From Leptolinea sp. UBA4782 (GTDB lineage: Bacteria; Chloroflexota; Anaerolineae; Anaerolineales; Anaerolineaceae), in assembly GCA_002403095.1 (NCBI GenBank), contig DHHC01000006.1, positions 1-54,356 of the forward strand: a stretch of DNA of 54,356 bases. Direction: 5' to 3'. The translations under genes were made by a program, and so were the position numbers. Below, one piece after another: positions 9,034-17,550 of the stretch. The notes below the pieces were generated by a model, which saw only the letters and a list, made by a program, of their open reading frames with translations, had not been told where the DNA came from and made no database searches. Each line of letters opens with the position of its first letter. Positions within the stretch are counted from its first letter, which is position 1.

Positions 9034-10971
9034 ATGAACATAGATGATGACCGCGGCACTACCGTGCTGCGGAGAACCGCAGAGTACAACCCCCCAAGAT
9101 CACTCAATACATGGTTAATTGGAAGACCTCTGCAAACTGCAGATGCACCTCACCAGACGATTGGCAAACTGATCGGGCTGGCTGTATTTGCTTCGGATGC
9201 CCTTTCCTCAACGGCTTACGCCACCCAGGAAATGCTGGCGATCCTGCTGCTGGCGGGAATCGGAGCGTTGCAATTCTCAGTACCCATATCAATCGGTATC
9301 GTGGTTTTGCTTACCCTGCTTACCCTTTCTTATGAGCAGACCATCCATGCCTACCCGGGCGGGGGCGGGGCATATATCGTTGCCCGCGACAACCTGGGGG
9401 ATGCGCCGGCGTTGGTTGCGGCTGCATCATTGTTGACCGATTACATTTTGACCGTTTCGGTCTCTATTTCTTCCGGTGTTGCCCAGGTAGTATCGGCATT
9501 TCCGGCAGCTTTTCCTTACCGGGTGGAAATTGCCATTCTGTTCATTGCAGTTGTGATGTTGCTAAACTTGCGCGGGGTGAAAGAATCAGGCAAGGCTTTT
9601 GCTGTACCAACGTACATTTTTGTATTGTTAATGTATGCCACGGTAGTAACGGGTATCATCCGCCTGGTGCTGGGTACGCTGGGAGTAGTTACTGCACCGC
9701 CGCAAGTCGAAATTGAGACCATGCAGCAGGTATCCGTATTTCTGATCCTGCGGGCATTTTCGAACGGCACTTCCGCCGTGACTGGTGTTGAAGCGATTTC
9801 CAATGGTATTACCGCATTCAAGGAGCCGCGCAGCAAGAACGCTGGCATTACGCTGATCTGGATGTCAGTGATCCTTGGCTCCCTGCTGCTGGGAATCACT
9901 TTCCTGTCTTACCACATCCAGGCGATCCCGTCAGAATCTGAAACAGTCATTTCACAGCTTGCCCGAACGGTCTTTGGAGGGCGGGGCTTCCTGTATATTG
10001 CCACAATCACTGCCACCACAGTCATCCTGGTACTGGCAGGCAACACAGCTTTTGCGGGCTTCCCGCGCCTGAGCGCACTGGTGGCCGAAGACGGCTTCCT
10101 GCCGCGCCAGCTGACTTACCGCGGCAGCCGCCTGGTGTATTCTTATGGCATCGTGCTGCTGGCGGTGGTTTCCGGGCTGCTGGTGGTGCTTTTCAAAGCC
10201 AGTGTCAGTTCCCTGATCCCGTTGTATGCGATCGGCGTGTTCCTTTCATTCACGCTTTCGCAAACAGGCATGGCAGTTCGCTGGAAGAAATCCGGCAGCC
10301 TGCAAGAAGGGGTGGAGATCCAGGAACGCGGGTCGGTTTTACGCCGAGAAAAAGGCTGGCAGCACAAGATGGTGATCAACGGTATTGGCGCCCTGGTCAC
10401 CTTTACAGTGATGATCGTATTCGCGGTTACCAAGTTCAAGGATGGAGCCTGGATCATCATTCTCCTCATCCCATTACTGGTGGCAGCCTTTTGGGGCATC
10501 CATATGCATTACCGCGGGCTGGCAAAGCACCTCTCGCTGGATAATTACGGCTCTCAACCCTACCTGGCGCGCAACCGGGTGATCATCCCGATTGCCGGTG
10601 TGCACCGGGGAACACTGGAAGCCCTGCGATATGCCAAGACCCTTTCAGACGATGTCACAGCAGTCCACATCTCCATAGATACCAACCAGGCGGAAAAAGT
10701 CCGTGAAAAGTGGGAAGTCTGGGGAGAGGGCATCCGCTTATTGATCCTTGAATCCCCTTACCGGCTGATGGTGGAACCGCTATTGGATTACATCACTGAA
10801 ATCCACAGACAGTTGAACCCGAACGAGACCATCACCATTGTTGTGCCGCAATTTATTCCCAAGCACCGTTGGAATTACCTGCTGCACACCCGCACTGCTG
10901 ATACATTGCGCCGCATCCTGCTCAACTGGCCGGAAGTAGTTATTATTGAAGTCCCCTACCAGGTGGATTAA
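9034..10971 (+). CDS. APC-superfamily permease, KimA-like potassium (or amino acid) importer
   Basis: This is a 645-residue transporter with about 12 membrane segments (residues ~45-495) and a soluble C-terminal part of about 140 residues. The N-terminal DALSSTAYATQE and the YPGGGGAYIVARDNLG block are characteristic of the KUP/APC branch that includes the Bacillus K+/H+ symporter KimA. The C-terminal domain (AGVHRGTLEALRYAKTLSDD...) resembles the universal-stress-like cytoplasmic domain that binds c-di-AMP in KimA; that binding is not shown here. Two RCK/TrkA proteins follow in the same operon (20-bp gap). A similar permease/CeoB/CeoC arrangement exists in mycobacteria. Substrate is inferred to be potassium from this context. 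No clear Shine-Dalgarno is visible. Confidence 0.82.
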   Translation: MNIDDDRGTTVLRRTAEYNPPRSLNTWLIGRPLQTADAPHQTIGKLIGLAVFASDALSSTAYATQEMLAILLLAGIGALQFSVPISIGIVVLLTLLTLSYEQTIHAYPGGGGAYIVARDNLGDAPALVAAASLLTDYILTVSVSISSGVAQVVSAFPAAFPYRVEIAILFIAVVMLLNLRGVKESGKAFAVPTYIFVLLMYATVVTGIIRLVLGTLGVVTAPPQVEIETMQQVSVFLILRAFSNGTSAVTGVEAISNGITAFKEPRSKNAGITLIWMSVILGSLLLGITFLSYHIQAIPSESETVISQLARTVFGGRGFLYIATITATTVILVLAGNTAFAGFPRLSALVAEDGFLPRQLTYRGSRLVYSYGIVLLAVVSGLLVVLFKASVSSLIPLYAIGVFLSFTLSQTGMAVRWKKSGSLQEGVEIQERGSVLRREKGWQHKMVINGIGALVTFTVMIVFAVTKFKDGAWIIILLIPLLVAAFWGIHMHYRGLAKHLSLDNYGSQPYLARNRVIIPIAGVHRGTLEALRYAKTLSDDVTAVHISIDTNQAEKVREKWEVWGEGIRLLILESPYRLMVEPLLDYITEIHRQLNPNETITIVVPQFIPKHRWNYLLHTRTADTLRRILLNWPEVVIIEVPYQVD

Positions 10972-10991
10972 CCGGGTAGAGAGAGGAAAGT

Positions 10992-11651
10992 ATGAAAGTA
11001 ATTGTTGTTGGTTGTGGTCGATTCGGGTCTGAGCTGGCTTACCGCCTGTTTAAATCCGGGCATGAGGTGGCCATTGTAGATGCCATTCCTGAGGCATTCA
11101 ACATTTTACCTGTTGATTTCCGCGGCAGGCTGATCGAAGGGGATGCCCTGAACCAGGACGTCCTGCACCGGGCGGGTATCGAGCATGCAGATGCGCTGGC
11201 AGCCACCAGTGATAATGATGCCATGAACCTGGCAGTTGTGCACATTGCCAGCCGGTTTTACAATGTCAAGCGGGTGGTAGCCCGTAGTTATGACCCCAAG
11301 CTGCGCCCGATCTTTGAACAGTTCGGCATCCAGATGGTCAGCTCCAGCCTGTGGGGCTCGCAGCGCCTGGAAGAATTAATTTACCACTCAGAGATCCGGA
11401 CGGTGTTCTCCGCTGGCAATGGTGAGGTTGAATTGTATGAAGTGTACATTCCAGCCGACCAGGCTGGTAAAAAGGTCAAAGACATCTTTTCCAACCCCAA
11501 TTGCACAGTTGCCGCCATCACCCGGGCGGGCAAGGCACAAATGCCCGATATGGAATTTGTTCTCGAAGAAGATGACCTTGTGCATGTGAGCGCCACATTT
11601 GAAGGCATCGAAGAGGTGCGGTCCCTTATCTGCGCACCAGGAGAAGAATAA
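10992..11651 (+). CDS. RCK-type TrkA protein 1 (K+ channel/transporter regulatory subunit)
   Basis: This is a 219-residue cytoplasmic protein with an N-terminal Rossmann fold opening VVGCGRFGSELA (GxGxxG at residues 7-12) and an acidic beta-2 end, then a TrkA-C-like domain from about 130. Such RCK subunits bind NAD(H) or ATP/ADP and gate K+ uptake proteins. The gene lies between the permease and a second RCK gene; the next start (11651) uses the last base of this stop codon, so translation is coupled. GAGAGAGGAAAG precedes the ATG. CeoB/CeoC and KtrA/KtrC are the closest named relatives. Confidence 0.85.
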   Translation: MKVIVVGCGRFGSELAYRLFKSGHEVAIVDAIPEAFNILPVDFRGRLIEGDALNQDVLHRAGIEHADALAATSDNDAMNLAVVHIASRFYNVKRVVARSYDPKLRPIFEQFGIQMVSSSLWGSQRLEELIYHSEIRTVFSAGNGEVELYEVYIPADQAGKKVKDIFSNPNCTVAAITRAGKAQMPDMEFVLEEDDLVHVSATFEGIEEVRSLICAPGEE

Positions 11652-12352
11652 TGTTAGTAATCATCGTGGGCGGAGGCCGTACAGGTTCGCAGCTGGCCCG
11701 TCTGCTGCTGCAGCAAAACTATGAAGTGCGGGTGGTCGATAACCGCAAGGAAATCCTGAGCAATATTCACCTGGAGTTGCCCACCGAGGTGATTGTCGAA
11801 GGTAACCCATTACATCCAGACATCCTGGAGCGGGCAGGTATTGCTGATGCCGACGTGCTGGCTGCCTGCACTACCAGTGATGAAATGAACCTGGTCCTGG
11901 CATACTATGCCAGGGAGCATTACGGCGTTCCCCGCACCATTTCCCGTGTTAACAACCCGCGCAATGCCTGGGTTTTCAACAAGTTGTTTGATGTGGATTT
12001 TGCCCTGAATCAGGCTGAGATTTTGGCGCGCTTGATCGAAGAAGAGATGTCAATGGGCGATATGATGACCCTGGTAAAGCTGCGCAAAGGGCAGTACAGC
12101 CTGGTGGAAGAGAAAATTGCTGAAGGAGCTCCGGGAATTGGGATTGCCATCAAGGACCTGGGCTTGCCCGAACAATGTGTGATCGCTGCCATCATCCGCG
12201 AAGGCGAGGTGATGATTCCGCGCGGAGTCACCACCATGCAGGCAGGCGATGAGGTGCTGGCTATTACCAACAAGCAAGGTGCGCTGCTGCTGGCAGAGCT
12301 GCTAATACCACCTAACCGGCCTAACAACCACAACGGGAATAAACATCCCTGA
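11651..12352 (+). CDS. RCK-type TrkA protein 2
   Basis: This is a 233-residue second RCK protein with an N-terminal Rossmann fold (IIVGGGRTGSQLARLL, GxGxxG form) and a TrkA-C domain near 140-220 containing GAPGIGIAIKDLGLPEQCVIAAIIREG. It differs from its neighbour mainly in the first glycine motif, so the pair is probably a diverged duplication working as a hetero-oligomer. It overlaps the upstream stop by one base (TAATG). The tail (NRPNNHNGNKHP) is hydrophilic and non-conserved. The promoter of rpmH begins 6 bp after the stop. Confidence 0.85.
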   Translation: MLVIIVGGGRTGSQLARLLLQQNYEVRVVDNRKEILSNIHLELPTEVIVEGNPLHPDILERAGIADADVLAACTTSDEMNLVLAYYAREHYGVPRTISRVNNPRNAWVFNKLFDVDFALNQAEILARLIEEEMSMGDMMTLVKLRKGQYSLVEEKIAEGAPGIGIAIKDLGLPEQCVIAAIIREGEVMIPRGVTTMQAGDEVLAITNKQGALLLAELLIPPNRPNNHNGNKHP

Positions 12353-12357
12353 GTCAA

Positions 12358-12386
12358 TTGACCAGCCTGAGGGGTTCGGTTATAAT
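12358..12386 (+). promoter_or_regulatory. Promoter for rpmH-rnpA-yidD cluster
   Basis: TTGACC at 12358-12363 and TATAAT at 12381-12386 are 17 bp apart, giving a short leader before rpmH with AAAGGAAG as ribosome binding site. This is one of the best promoter matches in the window. Confidence 0.8.
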
Positions 12387-12423
12387 TGCCATTCATTAAG
12401 TAAAGGAAGCGAAAGGAAGTAAC

Positions 12424-12594
12424 ATGCCGAAACGGACTTATCAACCCAAAATTCGTCGCCGGGTGCGTGTACACGGATTTCGCGCCCGAATGTCTTCGGC
12501 AGACGGACGTGAGGTATTGAAGCGTCGGCGGGCTAGAGGCCGCGCAAAATTGACCGTGTCTAAAAACAACCACGTGAAAAACGCACGCTGGTAG
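12424..12594 (+). CDS. rpmH: 50S ribosomal protein L34
   Basis: A short gene of 56 codons starts with MPKRTYQPKIRRR and continues with HGFRARMSSADGREVLKRRRARGR, the standard L34 signature (KRTxQP, HGFRxRM, GRxVLxxRRxKGR). L34 is a basic protein of the large ribosomal subunit. It is followed 96 bp later by rnpA, the universal rpmH-rnpA order. AAAGGAAG lies just upstream of the ATG. The C-terminus (LTVSKNNHVKNARW) is about 10 residues longer than the usual 44-46 residue form. Confidence 0.96.
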   Translation: MPKRTYQPKIRRRVRVHGFRARMSSADGREVLKRRRARGRAKLTVSKNNHVKNARW

Positions 12595-12690
12595 GGTATA
12601 AGCATCCCTGTGATCTGGATTGCCTGAGTTTGTTCAAAAGAGCCATACAGGGGTACCCGGTCACCAGGAAAGCAGACAGGCAAGTAAAAG

Positions 12691-13035
12691 GTGAAACGCA
12701 GGTTTCGCCTGAGGAACACCACAGATTTCAAGCGGGTGCGCGCAACCGGAAAGGCTTACACGCACCCATTTTTTGTGTTACTTGTCACTGAAGGTGAATC
12801 AAACCATTCCCGGCTTGGGATTTCTGTCCAGCGGAAATACGGTTCGGCTGTTGAACGCAACCTGGTCAAACGGCGCATCCGTTCCATAGCAACACCCTGG
12901 ATGGAGAGGACTGAAAGAATGTGGGATGGTATTGTGATAATTAAGAATCAGGCCAGGCAGGCAGAGTATAATCAGTTGCAGGAAGCGCTTGCCGGTCTGT
13001 TTATCAAGGCAAGATTGATAACGAATGCAGAGTAA
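12691..13035 (+). CDS. rnpA: Ribonuclease P protein component
   Basis: This 114-residue basic protein has the RnpA pattern: an N-terminal FRLRNTTDFKRVRATGK, a central RLGISVQRKYGSAVERNLVKRRIR (family motif with NxxKR), and a C-terminal helix. It assists the RNase P RNA in maturing tRNA 5' ends. The start is GTG at 12691 with only a weak AAG-rich ribosome binding site. The last 11 bases overlap yidD. It lies in the conserved rpmH-rnpA-yidD-yidC-jag order, with an extra lipoprotein gene inserted between yidD and yidC. Confidence 0.95.
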   Translation: MKRRFRLRNTTDFKRVRATGKAYTHPFFVLLVTEGESNHSRLGISVQRKYGSAVERNLVKRRIRSIATPWMERTERMWDGIVIIKNQARQAEYNQLQEALAGLFIKARLITNAE

Positions 13036-13384
13036 AGATCATCCTGAAGCAGATGTACGCGAAATCTATCACAGTGAACCCCGACTGCGTGATTTGAAAG
13101 TCACCCTGAAGACACTCCCGCGCTGGGTTTTGCTCTCCCTGTTCCGGGCTTACCAGGCAGTCATCTCTCCCGCCTTGCCGCCAGATACCTGCCGGTATTA
13201 TCCCTCCTGTTCACATTACGGGTACCAGGCTGTCTACCGCTTTGGAGTTATAAAAGGCACAGTCCTTGCTGTCTGGCGGGTGCTGCGCTGCAATCCTTTC
13301 AGCGCGGGAGGGTATGATCCTGTTCCTGAGGCGGATGATCGCCATCATTTTACGAAAACAATGAGTGCAAATGAAAGAATCTAA
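13025..13384 (+). CDS. yidD: Membrane protein insertion efficiency factor YidD
   Basis: This 119-residue protein contains the diagnostic YidD block: LFRAYQAVISPALPPDTCRYYPSCSHYGYQA, then RFGVIKGTVLAVWRVLRCNPFSAGGYDPVP. YidD is thought to be peripherally membrane-bound and to aid YidC-dependent insertion. The usual protein is about 70-85 residues; the extra 25 N-terminal (acidic/polar) and 15 C-terminal residues here are non-conserved. It overlaps rnpA by 11 bp and the following lipoprotein gene by 14 bp, so the genes are tightly coupled. Confidence 0.93.
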   Translation: MQSKDHPEADVREIYHSEPRLRDLKVTLKTLPRWVLLSLFRAYQAVISPALPPDTCRYYPSCSHYGYQAVYRFGVIKGTVLAVWRVLRCNPFSAGGYDPVPEADDRHHFTKTMSANERI

Positions 13385-14441
13385 TCGAAAAATTTACCTG
13401 GTTTTAAGCCTGATCATTATCGCAAGCCTGGCATTGACCGGTTGCTCGAGTGGAGCAACGTCCACCAACAACTGGCCTGGCGTAAACGCTGACAGTGAAA
13501 CGGTCTATTTTGCCAATACAACCCTGCTCAGCCTGCGCATGGCAGACGGCACTGTTAAGTGGCAGTACCCTGAAAAAGCCGATGCCAAGCACCTGCTCTA
13601 TTCACCGCCGGTTGTGCTGGAAGACAAGATCCTGGTTGGTGATTACGGCGGGGTGCTGCGCAGTATCAACCCAAATACAGGCACCTTGCTGTGGACTTTT
13701 GAAGAGGCTGATAACCGCTATATTGCCAGCCCGGTTGTTACCGGAGACCAGATATTCGCCGCGTCCATGGACGGCACCCTGTACGCGCTGAACCAGAATG
13801 GGGTCCTGCAGTGGAAGTTTGAAACCAAGGCTGGTTTATGGGTTGGCCCGGTGGCAAACGGTGATATGGTTTACCAGTCTTCAATGGATAAGAAGCTTTA
13901 CGCCCTGAAGAAGAGCGATGGTTCATTGGTCTGGGAAGCAGACATGGGAGCGGCTTCGGTAACTGTGCCTGTCCTTTCGGAAGATGCCAGCACCCTTTAT
14001 GTGAATACATTCAGCAATAAGATCATCGCCCTCGAAACTGCAACCGGTAAAGTCAAATGGGAAACACCCACAAATGACACCGTCTGGTCACAGCCATTCC
14101 TGGTGGATGGTCTGCTGTACTTCGGCGATAACGCCGGCAACGTGTACAGCCTGGATGCTTCAACAGGTTCAGTGAAATGGACAATTACACTGACCGGGGC
14201 GGTCATTTCCGGCGGTGTTGCACTGGCTGATGGCCTGGTGTTTACAAGCGAGAATGGTGAAGTTGTTATGCTTTCAACTGACGGTGCCAAAGTCTGGACA
14301 CGGACCATAACCGGGCAGCTGTACAGCAACCTGGTGGCAGTGGAAGACCGGGTCCTGGTACCGGTAATGAAAGGCGACCAACTTCTGGTATGTTTTGACA
14401 GTAATGGGAACCAGGTGTGGACCTACACACCTTCCAAGTAG
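13371..14441 (+). CDS. PQQ-like beta-propeller lipoprotein (BamB-like repeats)
   Basis: This is a 356-residue lipoprotein. The signal sequence ends in the lipobox LTGC (cysteine near residue 25), and what follows is repeated W-x-x blades of the BamB/PQQ type: VKWQYPEK, LLWTFEEAD, LQWKFETKAG, LVWEADMG, VKWETPTN, VKWTITLTG, KVWTRTIT and QVWTYTPSK. About eight blades are visible. I chose ATG 13371 over the GTG at 13365. In diderms such propellers (BamB) help outer-membrane assembly; here it sits inside the yidD-yidC operon, 15 bp before yidC, suggesting a role beside the insertase at the membrane surface. That role is inference. Confidence 0.85.
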   Translation: MKESNRKIYLVLSLIIIASLALTGCSSGATSTNNWPGVNADSETVYFANTTLLSLRMADGTVKWQYPEKADAKHLLYSPPVVLEDKILVGDYGGVLRSINPNTGTLLWTFEEADNRYIASPVVTGDQIFAASMDGTLYALNQNGVLQWKFETKAGLWVGPVANGDMVYQSSMDKKLYALKKSDGSLVWEADMGAASVTVPVLSEDASTLYVNTFSNKIIALETATGKVKWETPTNDTVWSQPFLVDGLLYFGDNAGNVYSLDASTGSVKWTITLTGAVISGGVALADGLVFTSENGEVVMLSTDGAKVWTRTITGQLYSNLVAVEDRVLVPVMKGDQLLVCFDSNGNQVWTYTPSK

Positions 14442-14456
14442 GAATAGGAAAATAAT

Positions 14457-15428
14457 ATGTGGGATGCGATTGTAATTCGACCGTTTATTAATGTGCTGCT
14501 ATTGATCTACCAGCTGGTGGGTAACTTTGGTATTGCGATTATTCTGTTTACCCTGTTGATCCGTTTGATCACCTACCCGCTGAACGCATCACAGATCAAA
14601 AGCTCTACCGCTATGACTGAGCTGCAGAAGGACAAGCGTTACCTGGATATCCAGGAGAAATATAAGGGCGATAAGGAAAAACTGGCCCAGGAGCAGATGA
14701 AGCTGTATAAGGAAGTCGGGTACAACCCGATGTCTTCCTGTTTGCCATCCTTGCTGCAATTCCCGATCATTATCGGCCTGTACCAGGCTATCATCCGGGC
14801 TATGGCTTCCACCCCGTTTGACATGCTTAACCTTACCCGGCATGTATACAAGGGTTTCCTGAATATTGAGAGCCTGATCCCGCTGAACAACCAGTTCCTC
14901 TGGATGGATCTTGGCCAGCCCGAGCGATTGCAACTGGGTTTCATCAATTTTGGCATTCCTGTGCTCGCAATTGTGGTGGTTGTGACCTCATATATGCAGT
15001 CCAAGCTCATGCAGCCGGCATCATCCGGGCAGCCCGGTGACCAGGCCGCCATGATGTCCAACATGATGACCATTTACATGCCATTCCTGATGGGATACCT
15101 GGCTCTTACTTTGGCATCCGGCCTGGCGTTATATTTCTTTGTTTCCAATGTTCTTTCGATCGTGCAGTACGGGATCATGGGAAAATTGAACTGGGATAAC
15201 TTGCTGCCTAAAAAGCGGCCTGCCGGACCAGCTGGCTCACGGACAGTTAATTCGAAGGCGGCAGCACCCAAGAAAGCTGCGACCAAACCCGCAGCTACAA
15301 AATCCAAACCTGCTGGATCCGCATCAACTAAAACCAATCCTGCCAAAACTACCACGACAAAGGCCAAACCAAAGAAAATAGAACCACCGCAACTGAAAGG
15401 TGGTTCAAAGGAGGATAATGAGCCCTGA
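14457..15428 (+). CDS. yidC: Membrane protein insertase YidC/Oxa1 (short, monoderm-type)
   Basis: This 323-residue insertase lacks the large periplasmic P1 domain of proteobacterial YidC. It has about five membrane segments: the first near residues 5-40 (VLLLIYQLVGNFGIAIILFTLL), then the cytoplasmic hairpin with LQKDKRYLDIQEKYKGDKEKLAQEQMKLYKEVGYNPMSSCLPSLLQFPI, and further segments to about 240. The final 85 residues are Lys/Ala/Thr/Pro-rich and basic, like the ribosome-binding tails of Oxa1-type insertases. The strong Shine-Dalgarno for jag is encoded within the last codons. It stands in the rpmH-rnpA-yidD-yidC-jag cluster. Confidence 0.95.
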   Translation: MWDAIVIRPFINVLLLIYQLVGNFGIAIILFTLLIRLITYPLNASQIKSSTAMTELQKDKRYLDIQEKYKGDKEKLAQEQMKLYKEVGYNPMSSCLPSLLQFPIIIGLYQAIIRAMASTPFDMLNLTRHVYKGFLNIESLIPLNNQFLWMDLGQPERLQLGFINFGIPVLAIVVVVTSYMQSKLMQPASSGQPGDQAAMMSNMMTIYMPFLMGYLALTLASGLALYFFVSNVLSIVQYGIMGKLNWDNLLPKKRPAGPAGSRTVNSKAAAPKKAATKPAATKSKPAGSASTKTNPAKTTTTKAKPKKIEPPQLKGGSKEDNEP

Positions 15429-16149
15429 AAAGACAATCCTTGAGGTAATTGCTCCAACTGTTGAGGAAGCTGTCAGCCGCGGGCTGGATCAGCTTGGTCT
15501 CCCTGAAGAAGCCGTAGAAGTGGAAGTGCTGGACCAGGGAGCAAAAGGTCTGTTTGGGCTTGGCAACCGCCAGGCACGGGTGCGCCTGATCGTCCGCCCG
15601 ATCTCTTTGGGCGAAAAAACCACTGCAGCAGAACCGGGAACGGGCTCCACTCCATCCCGGGCGAGCGGGGAAGATGATGATTACCCCCTTGAACTTGCCC
15701 GGCATGTAGTTGAGGAATTGATCACCCGCATGAAGGTAAATGCGAAAGTGGAATCCAGCTGGGTTGAGCAGCACAATGGTTCACCTGAGCCGATGGTGTT
15801 GGTGGATGTGCACGGCGAAGACCTGAGCATCCTGATTGGGCGCAGGTCTGAAGTGCTGAATTCGCTCCAATACATCACCAGCCTGATTGTCAGTAAGGAA
15901 CTGGGGAAATGGATACCCTTGATGATCGATATCCAGGGTTACCGCACCCGGCGAGAACGACAGCTGCGCCAGCTTGCCCAGCGCATGGCCGAACAGGCTG
16001 TGCACAGCGGCAGGCGCCAGGTGCTCGAGCCCATGTCTGCCAGCGAACGGCGCATCATCCACCTGGAATTGCGCGACCATCCGGATGTGGTCACTGAAAG
16101 CGTAGGCGATGAACCCAACCGGAAGGTGACCATCCTTCTGAAGAGGTAA
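15418..16149 (+). CDS. jag: RNA-binding protein Jag/KhpB (Jag_N, KH and R3H domains)
   Basis: This is a 243-residue protein with three parts: a Jag_N domain at residues 1-50 (EAVSRGLDQLGLPEEAVEVEVLDQGAKGLFGLG), a KH domain around 85-160 and an R3H domain at the C-terminus (RRERQLRQLAQRMAEQAVHSG... MSASERRIIHLEL). KhpB forms an RNA-binding complex with KhpA in Gram-positive bacteria and affects cell elongation. I place the start at ATG 15418, which follows a perfect AAAGGAGG; the GTG at 15400 gives an unlikely longer form. It overlaps the yidC stop by 11 bases. Confidence 0.93.
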   Translation: MSPEKTILEVIAPTVEEAVSRGLDQLGLPEEAVEVEVLDQGAKGLFGLGNRQARVRLIVRPISLGEKTTAAEPGTGSTPSRASGEDDDYPLELARHVVEELITRMKVNAKVESSWVEQHNGSPEPMVLVDVHGEDLSILIGRRSEVLNSLQYITSLIVSKELGKWIPLMIDIQGYRTRRERQLRQLAQRMAEQAVHSGRRQVLEPMSASERRIIHLELRDHPDVVTESVGDEPNRKVTILLKR

Positions 16150-16151
16150 AT

Positions 16152-17462
16152 ATGAAAGCGGTCGATATCATCGTCAAGAAGCGGGACGGGCAGGAACTCT
16201 CCCGGGCTGAGATCGAATTCTTTATTCAAGGCGTTACCAGCGGTGATATCCCCGATTACCAGGCAAGCGCCTGGGCCATGGCAGTCTTGCTGCAGGGGAT
16301 GAACGAGCGCGAGACTACCGACCTGACCCTGGCAATGGCCCATTCCGGTGAAACACTGGACCTGAGCCAGATTGCTCCCAATACAGTCGATAAACATTCA
16401 ACCGGCGGGGTGGGCGATAAGACCACCCTGACAGTCCTGCCTTTGGTAGCCTCCTGCGGGCTGCCGGTGGCAAAAATGTCCGGCAGGGGGCTCGGTTTTA
16501 CCGGCGGCACCCTGGATAAGCTTGAATCGATCCCCGGCTACCGGGTTGACCTCTCGAAACAGGAATTCCTGGACCAGCTGGCTGATTTCGGGCTGGTGCT
16601 TTCGGGCCAATCTGCCGACCTGGCCCCAGCGGATGGCAAGCTGTACGCCCTGCGCGATGTAACCGGAACGGTGCAGTCGCTGCCGTTGATCGCCGCTTCT
16701 GTATTGAGTAAAAAGCTGGCAGCAGGGGCAAGCGGGTTCGTGCTGGATGTGAAAACCGGTGTTGGCGCTTTTATGGAAGAGCGCAAAGAAGCGGTGAAAC
16801 TCTCCCGGTTGATGGTGAAGATTTGCGAGATGAGCAACCGCAATGTGGTTTGCCTGGTGACGGATATGAACCAGCCGCTTGGCAGCGCCGTCGGCAATGC
16901 GCTTGAATTGCGTGAGGCCATCCTTACCCTGCAGGGCAAAGGTCCGCATGACTATACTGAACACTGCCTGTTGATTGCCAGCTACATGCTGCTGCTTGGA
17001 AAGAAAGCACCCGACCTGGAAAGCGCCCGCCGCATGCTGGTTGAGAATATTAACAACGGCAAGGCTTTTGCAAAATTCCGCAGCCTGGTGCAAAAGCAGC
17101 ATGGGGATGTGCGCTATGTGGATGACCTGAGCCTGCTGCCCAGGGCGAAGTACATCGAAACCATCATTGCTCCAGCCAGCGGGTACCTGCACAGCCTGCA
17201 TGCCAGGGAAGTGGGGGAGACTTCCGCTGACTTGGGAGCCGGCAGGGCAAAGAAAGGTGACCCGGTCGACCACGCGGTCGGGATTGAGATCCTGCACAAA
17301 GTGGGCGGCAAGGTCGAAAAAGGGGAACCCCTGTGTGTCATCCATGCCAATGATACGGTTAAGCTTGAGCAGGCTAAACAGCGCCTGCTGCAGGTGCATG
17401 TAATTAGCCCTGAACCCGTGGAACCGCTCCCGCTGCTGTATGATGTCATCCGGAGCAGGTGA
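16152..17462 (+). CDS. pdp: Pyrimidine-nucleoside (thymidine) phosphorylase
   Basis: This is a 436-residue enzyme that splits thymidine, uridine or deoxyuridine with phosphate to free base and (deoxy)ribose-1-phosphate. The family signature KHSTGGVGDKT is at residues 81-91, followed by MSGRGLGFTGGTLDKLESIPG. It has the three-part layout of the anthranilate phosphoribosyltransferase-like fold with a C-terminal alpha/beta domain (from about 345, ASGYLHSLHAREVG). Length fits the family (about 435). It follows jag by 2 bp and probably shares its transcript, taking the place where mnmE often lies. A bidirectional terminator follows. Confidence 0.93.
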   Translation: MKAVDIIVKKRDGQELSRAEIEFFIQGVTSGDIPDYQASAWAMAVLLQGMNERETTDLTLAMAHSGETLDLSQIAPNTVDKHSTGGVGDKTTLTVLPLVASCGLPVAKMSGRGLGFTGGTLDKLESIPGYRVDLSKQEFLDQLADFGLVLSGQSADLAPADGKLYALRDVTGTVQSLPLIAASVLSKKLAAGASGFVLDVKTGVGAFMEERKEAVKLSRLMVKICEMSNRNVVCLVTDMNQPLGSAVGNALELREAILTLQGKGPHDYTEHCLLIASYMLLLGKKAPDLESARRMLVENINNGKAFAKFRSLVQKQHGDVRYVDDLSLLPRAKYIETIIAPASGYLHSLHAREVGETSADLGAGRAKKGDPVDHAVGIEILHKVGGKVEKGEPLCVIHANDTVKLEQAKQRLLQVHVISPEPVEPLPLLYDVIRSR

Positions 17463-17503
17463 TTTTAAACAGGCTATTTCCATTTCGTTGTTAAACATAT
17501 AAG

Positions 17504-17537
17504 AAAAATGGATCCCCAATGACTGGATCCATTTTTT
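17504..17537. terminator. Bidirectional intrinsic terminator between convergent genes
   Basis: A 12-bp perfect stem (arms 17504-17515 and 17525-17536, containing GGATCC on both sides) with a 9-base loop has an A-run on the left and a T-run on the right, so it can end transcription from both the phosphorylase (plus) and the ABC permease operon (minus). Confidence 0.85.
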
Positions 17538-17550
17538 AATATTGGTTCTA

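Noticed and set aside
8979..9047. 22-codon ORF in the leader of the KimA-like gene
   Set aside because: Its ATG begins one base after the -10 box, before any plausible transcription start, and it has no ribosome binding site.
12352..12424. Replication origin next to rpmH
   Set aside because: No dnaA gene and no DnaA-box-like TTATCCACA sequences were seen.
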